A DNA stretch of 64,000 nt from Candidatus Bathyarchaeota archaeon (GTDB lineage: Archaea; Thermoproteota; Bathyarchaeia; Bathyarchaeales; Bathycorpusculaceae), in the NCBI GenBank assembly GCA_026014745.1, contig JAOZHS010000001.1:868001-932000 (forward strand), read 5' to 3'. The position numbers were made by a program, and so were the translations under genes. Below, in pieces: positions 60,582 to 64,000 of the stretch. The notes under the pieces are model-generated. The model did not search any database. It saw only the letters and a program-made list of their open reading frames with translations, and had not been told where the DNA came from. Numbering within the stretch: position 1 is the stretch's first letter; each line of letters begins with the position of its first letter.

Positions 60582-62540
60582 CTAAATTTCCGCGTGTACC
60601 GCCCCATTTTCCTCCTTCTTAGCCAACGCGCGGTTAAGTTCGGCTATGGCGTCGCGGTACTGGATGGCTTTTTCGAAGTCCAGCTTCTCGGCGGCTTCCC
60701 GCATCTTGGCATCTAACTCGATGATTTGGCGTCGCATGTCCGATTTGGGCAGGTGTTTGGTGCCTTTGATGACTCCTTCTTTGTGAGAAACGCCCTTGAT
60801 GATGGTTTTGGGTGTGATGCCGTGTTGTTGGTTGTAGCGTTTTTGGAAGTTTCGGCGGTACCACGTGGTTTCCATGGCTTTTTTGATGGATTGGGTTTGG
60901 TTGTCGGCGTAGAGGATGACTTTGCCGTTGACGTTGCGTGCGGCGCGTCCGATGGTTTGGATGAGGCTGCGTTCATCGCGCAGAAAGCCCTCTTTGTCAG
61001 CGTCAAGGATGAATATCGTCGCCACCTCGGGTATGTCGAGCCCTTCGCGCAGCAAGTTGATGCCGACGAGTATGTCAAATTCGCCGACGCGAAGCTGCCG
61101 CACCAGTTCAATGCGGTCAAGGCTCTCGATTTCGCTGTGCATGTAGCGCACGCGGAAACCCTCCTTCACAAGATAATCTGCCAAGTCCTCTGCCATACGT
61201 TTGGTGAGTGTGGTGACCAGCACGCGGTCGCCCCGCGCTATGGTGGTTTTTGCTTCTTTCATGAGGTCCCGCATCTGACCCTCAATGGGGCGCATCTCCA
61301 CCTCAGGATCCAGCAGCCCCGTGGGTCGCGTGATTAACTCGACTGGGGCGCCGCTTTTTTCGAGTTCGTATTCAGCGGGGGTTGCTGAGGTAAAGAGAAC
61401 CCGACCCATCTTTTCTTCGAATTCTTCGAAGCGTAGGGGGCGGTTGTCGAGTGCGCTGGGGAGGCGGAAGCCGAAGTCGACGAGGTTCTTTTTGCGGCTG
61501 TAGTCGCCGTTGTACATGCCTCGGGCTTGGGGGATGGTTTGGTGGCTTTCGTCGATGATTAGGAGGTAGTCTTTGGGGAAGTAATCTATCAGCGTGAAGG
61601 GTGGCACTCCGGGTCGGCGTCCGTCGAAGTGGCGGCTATAATTTTCCATCCCCCCGCAGAAGCCGACTTCCCGAATCATTTCAAGGTCATAGTTAGTGCG
61701 TTGCTTAAGCCTCTGCGCTTCCAGCGGCGGCAACTCCTGCAACCGCGTCTCAAGCTCCTGCTGGATATGTTCCAGTGCCAGCTTCTGTTTCTCTTCGGGC
61801 ACCACATACTGCCGCGCGGGGTAGAGGGTGAGGCGGTCTACGCTGTTTTTGACGTCGCCTGTTAAGGTGTGGACTTCTTTGATTTTGCTGATGGTGTTGG
61901 CTGCGAATTCGACTCGTATGATGTCGTTTTCGTAGGATGGCACAACGTCGATTGTGTCGCCTCGGACGCGAAACCTGCCGGGCTCAAGCACCATGTCGTT
62001 GCGTTCGTATTGCATGTCTACGAGTTGGCGGATGAGTTCTTGGCGTGTTAAGGGTGCGCCGACTTCGAGTTTGATGGACATGGTGCGGAAATCGTCGGGG
62101 TTGCCTAAGCTGTAAATGCAGCTAATCGAAGCCACAATGATTGTGTCGTCGCGGCTAACTATGCTTGACACGGCGTGCATGCGCATCTTTTCGATTTCAT
62201 CGTTTACCGTGGAGTCCTTCTCAATGTACATATCCTGCGCGGGCAGGTACGATTCAGGCTGATAGTAATCGTAAAAGGAGATGAAGAATTCAACTCTGTT
62301 GTGTGGGAAGAGTTCTTTGAGTTCGCCATAAAGCTGCGCCGCCAAGGTTTTGTTGTGTGCCAAAATAAGGGTGGGTCTTTGCAGTTTTTGGATGACGTTT
62401 GCCATAACGAAGGTTTTCCCTGAACCCGTGATGCCTAGAAGCGTCTGTTTGTCTTTTGTGGTGAAGTTGTGGGTTAATTTCTCGACGGCTTCCGCTTGTC
62501 CTGGCGAGATTTTATATGGCGAGATAAGTTCAAACTGCAA
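60582..62540 (-). CDS. uvrB: Excinuclease ABC subunit B
   Basis: 652 residues from a TTG start (AGGGA upstream). Walker A is LLGITGSGKTFVMANV, the beta-hairpin region is SFYDYYQPESYLPAQDMYIE, helicase motifs include LLIIDESHQTIPQ and QTIGRAARNVNGKVILYAD, and the C-terminal UVR motif (about 612-645) binds UvrA and UvrC. A TATA-like AACTTATTAATCC lies about 40-55 bases upstream. First gene of the uvrBA unit. Confidence 0.97.
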   Translation of the reverse strand: MQFELISPYKISPGQAEAVEKLTHNFTTKDKQTLLGITGSGKTFVMANVIQKLQRPTLILAHNKTLAAQLYGELKELFPHNRVEFFISFYDYYQPESYLPAQDMYIEKDSTVNDEIEKMRMHAVSSIVSRDDTIIVASISCIYSLGNPDDFRTMSIKLEVGAPLTRQELIRQLVDMQYERNDMVLEPGRFRVRGDTIDVVPSYENDIIRVEFAANTISKIKEVHTLTGDVKNSVDRLTLYPARQYVVPEEKQKLALEHIQQELETRLQELPPLEAQRLKQRTNYDLEMIREVGFCGGMENYSRHFDGRRPGVPPFTLIDYFPKDYLLIIDESHQTIPQARGMYNGDYSRKKNLVDFGFRLPSALDNRPLRFEEFEEKMGRVLFTSATPAEYELEKSGAPVELITRPTGLLDPEVEMRPIEGQMRDLMKEAKTTIARGDRVLVTTLTKRMAEDLADYLVKEGFRVRYMHSEIESLDRIELVRQLRVGEFDILVGINLLREGLDIPEVATIFILDADKEGFLRDERSLIQTIGRAARNVNGKVILYADNQTQSIKKAMETTWYRRNFQKRYNQQHGITPKTIIKGVSHKEGVIKGTKHLPKSDMRRQIIELDAKMREAAEKLDFEKAIQYRDAIAELNRALAKKEENGAVHAEI

Positions 62541-62618
62541 TTTGCTTCCCTACAAACTTCAAAATGACCCCTCAATTTGGATTAATAAGTTTTGTCTAGC
62601 AACAACGCAAAATCAGGG

Positions 62619-62666
62619 TTATGCAGTTTTGAGGAGAAAACGCTCTTCGGCGGGTAATGATAGCAT
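62619..62666 (-). CDS. Possible 15-residue peptide upstream of uvrB
   Basis: ATG 62666 opens MLSLPAEERFLLKTA. Upstream are GGGAGAGGT and a TATA-like ATTTATAGTTTAAAATA at the right distance for a nearly leaderless transcript. It could be a leader peptide or chance. Listed because both signals are present. Confidence 0.2.
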   Translation of the reverse strand: MLSLPAEERFLLKTA

Positions 62667-62752
62667 GCGGACCTACCTCTCCCTTATTTTAAACTATAAA
62701 TCAGCTTAAGATTCTGCAGGTTTTTCTGTCCCAAAAAAAGGGTAAGGTATAG

Positions 62753-64000
62753 TCAAATGGATGGTTGGGGTTTGTGTGTTTGGTTTTTTTGGTAAAGCAC
62801 CAGACCCACACCCACAGCGAACCCTGCTCCTAGCACAGCAAAGACGCAGAGGGTAAACGTTAACTCTGAACCGCTCGGCGTTTCGTTTACTTTAGTCAAG
62901 ATGTCGTTTGGAGTGGATAGGACATAGTTGTCTGCAGATTTCATCGGGATTGGGACGGGTTTTGTGAGGGGATAGCGGTCGGTGTTGTTAGCATAGATTG
63001 TGTAGGGGGTGTCGCTTATGCCGTTGTGGTCTTGGTCGCTAGGGGCATAGTCTATCCAGTAGTTGCCTTCAGCGCCGTAGTCGTAGTAGTTGGTGGATAG
63101 GGGTGGTGGAGGGAAAAAGTTGACGCCGCTGACATATGCCGCTAACAACTGCACCTTGCCTGAACCAACCGTTGCAGTTGTGGACAAAGTGGAGGTGCCG
63201 TTTTCTCCAGCGTCCACGACTTGGCGGTCGTTGTGGAGGAAATTGTTGCGGTAAATCGTGTTATATGAAGACGAAGAAAAGTAAAGCGCCATCCTGTTGC
63301 CCTCGAAGGTGTTTTGGGTTATGGTGCTGCCTGAACTCTCCGAGAAAGAGATTGCCACGCCATTGTTTTGGAAGGTGTTGTCTTTGATGGTTGTGGCTCC
63401 TTGGATGGTTAAGGCGTTGGCGTTGTCGGTAAATGTGTTTGTTGCTATCAAGTTGCCTTCTGAAGGTGTAAGCCCAATTTGGCCTACAGCTTGGCTGTTG
63501 CCTGTGAAGGTGTTGCCTGCTATGACGTTACTATCTGAGTTGGTTAATGTTAATCCGCGTGTTCTGGTGTTGGCGATGGTGTTGTCCACGATGCGGTTGT
63601 CCGAGGAATTGGTTAGGCGTATGCCGATTGCGGAGCCATCGATGTTGCTGTTGAGGATGTTTATGTTTGTGCAGGCTACGAGTTCTATGCCTGCGGTGCT
63701 GGGGTCAGAAAGGAAGACATTGCTTATGGTGACGTTGTGAGTTGAGAAGAGGTTAATGGATTTGGGGCTGGTGTCTTGGATGATGATGTTTTGGCAATTA
63801 GCCAAAACGATTGTGTCGCCATCAGTGGGCACCACTTGGTCTTGGATGTTGGTAAAGTAATAGATTGGTTTCCCGTCTACCGTGTTGGAGGTGTCAAGGT
63901 CGTTTAGGTAGGCACCGCCCGATAAGCCGCCGACGCCAAAGTCACAGTTGACTAAACGGTTATCCCGAAATAGACAGTCATCAGCTTGGCTCAAATCAAT
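62753..64000 (-). CDS. NosD-like right-handed beta-helix surface protein (5' end beyond window)
   Basis: The frame is open to the last base, so the N-terminus is missing; 415 residues are visible. Repeating units such as SSDNRIVDNTIANTRTRGLT, NSDSNVIAGNTFTGNSQAVG and GSTITQNTFEGN are CASH/NosD parallel beta-helix rungs. The C-terminal part has YDYGAEGNYWIDYAPSDQDH, a common end of such archaeal helices (near-calcium type), then a membrane helix and short basic tail. Probable extracellular polysaccharide- or surface-binding protein. Confidence 0.88.
   Translation of the reverse strand: MDLSQADDCLFRDNRLVNCDFGVGGLSGGAYLNDLDTSNTVDGKPIYYFTNIQDQVVPTDGDTIVLANCQNIIIQDTSPKSINLFSTHNVTISNVFLSDPSTAGIELVACTNINILNSNIDGSAIGIRLTNSSDNRIVDNTIANTRTRGLTLTNSDSNVIAGNTFTGNSQAVGQIGLTPSEGNLIATNTFTDNANALTIQGATTIKDNTFQNNGVAISFSESSGSTITQNTFEGNRMALYFSSSSYNTIYRNNFLHNDRQVVDAGENGTSTLSTTATVGSGKVQLLAAYVSGVNFFPPPPLSTNYYDYGAEGNYWIDYAPSDQDHNGISDTPYTIYANNTDRYPLTKPVPIPMKSADNYVLSTPNDILTKVNETPSGSELTFTLCVFAVLGAGFAVGVGLVLYQKNQTHKPQPSI

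Noticed and set aside
1-64000. CRISPR arrays, rRNA and tRNA genes
   Set aside because: No evenly spaced repeats of CRISPR type, no rRNA stretch and no cloverleaf with a GGTTCRANTCC-type T arm were found by eye; a tRNAscan/Infernal run would be decisive.

Overview
The window reads as a mesophilic archaeal chromosome. Diagnostic genes are ribosomal protein eL37 with an Sm-like protein, the archaeal CoA route (pantoate kinase plus archaeal-type phosphopantetheine adenylyltransferase), a TIGR00284-type dihydropteroate-synthase-related protein, AbrB-PhoU phosphate regulators, and TATA boxes with short leaders. Many GTG and TTG starts are used. UvrABC and UvsE (repair genes typical of mesophiles), secreted GH5 and GH16 glycoside hydrolases, and many single-anchor surface proteins with Pro/Thr linkers fit a Bathyarchaeia-like sediment or gut lineage. 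That lineage is an inference; no rRNA or tRNA gene was seen to settle it.

Layout. 0-4.3 kb: tail of a membrane protein, HIT protein, MetE-like methyltransferase, slipin/NfeD pair, HtrA protease. 4.4-10.7 kb: phosphate module (AbrB-PhoU regulator divergent from pstSCAB-phoU, then a winged-helix protein). 10.8-20 kb: surface proteins sharing a duplicated promoter, a Cys-rich small protein, HAD phosphatase, a dCache/LytS-type sensor pair without output domain, LSm-eL37, VTT protein plus PUA protein, GH16. 20-25.6 kb: UvsE, an ECF-like S component with two CoA genes, then a cobamide-salvage-like locus in which a ribbon-helix-helix/AIRS fusion is divergent from CblT-like and CblS-like genes across a perfect palindrome. 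25.6-27.3 kb: GH5.

27.5-35.2 kb is the most unusual region: a membrane-anchored surface protein, a very large tubulin/FtsZ-like GTPase (its start disrupted by an apparent one-base frameshift), a degenerate second tubulin-like protein with a Lys/Arg-rich tail, and an 805-residue polytopic membrane protein with a long cytoplasmic helical part. I read them as one membrane-linked cytoskeletal system. 35-40 kb: pyrKD, a 16-residue Lys-rich peptide gene, DHPS-like gene divergent from a membrane transporter-like gene. 40-48 kb: two autoregulated-looking HTH loci, glycosyltransferase, EFR1 flavodoxin-ferredoxin, CDP-alcohol phosphatidyltransferase, BioB/LipS-like radical SAM enzyme, HMGL/isopropylmalate-synthase family enzyme. 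48-55 kb: coiled-coil and surface proteins, TauE/SafE with DUF1634, nucleoside deoxyribosyltransferase-like protein, and MntP next to a Gdt1-like cation exporter. 55-62.5 kb: uvrB, uvrA and uvrC on the minus strand; the last gene is a truncated NosD-like beta-helix protein.

Two dispersed intergenic repeat families (three copies and two copies), several perfect palindromes upstream of regulator genes, and a few genes below 70 codons are reported separately.
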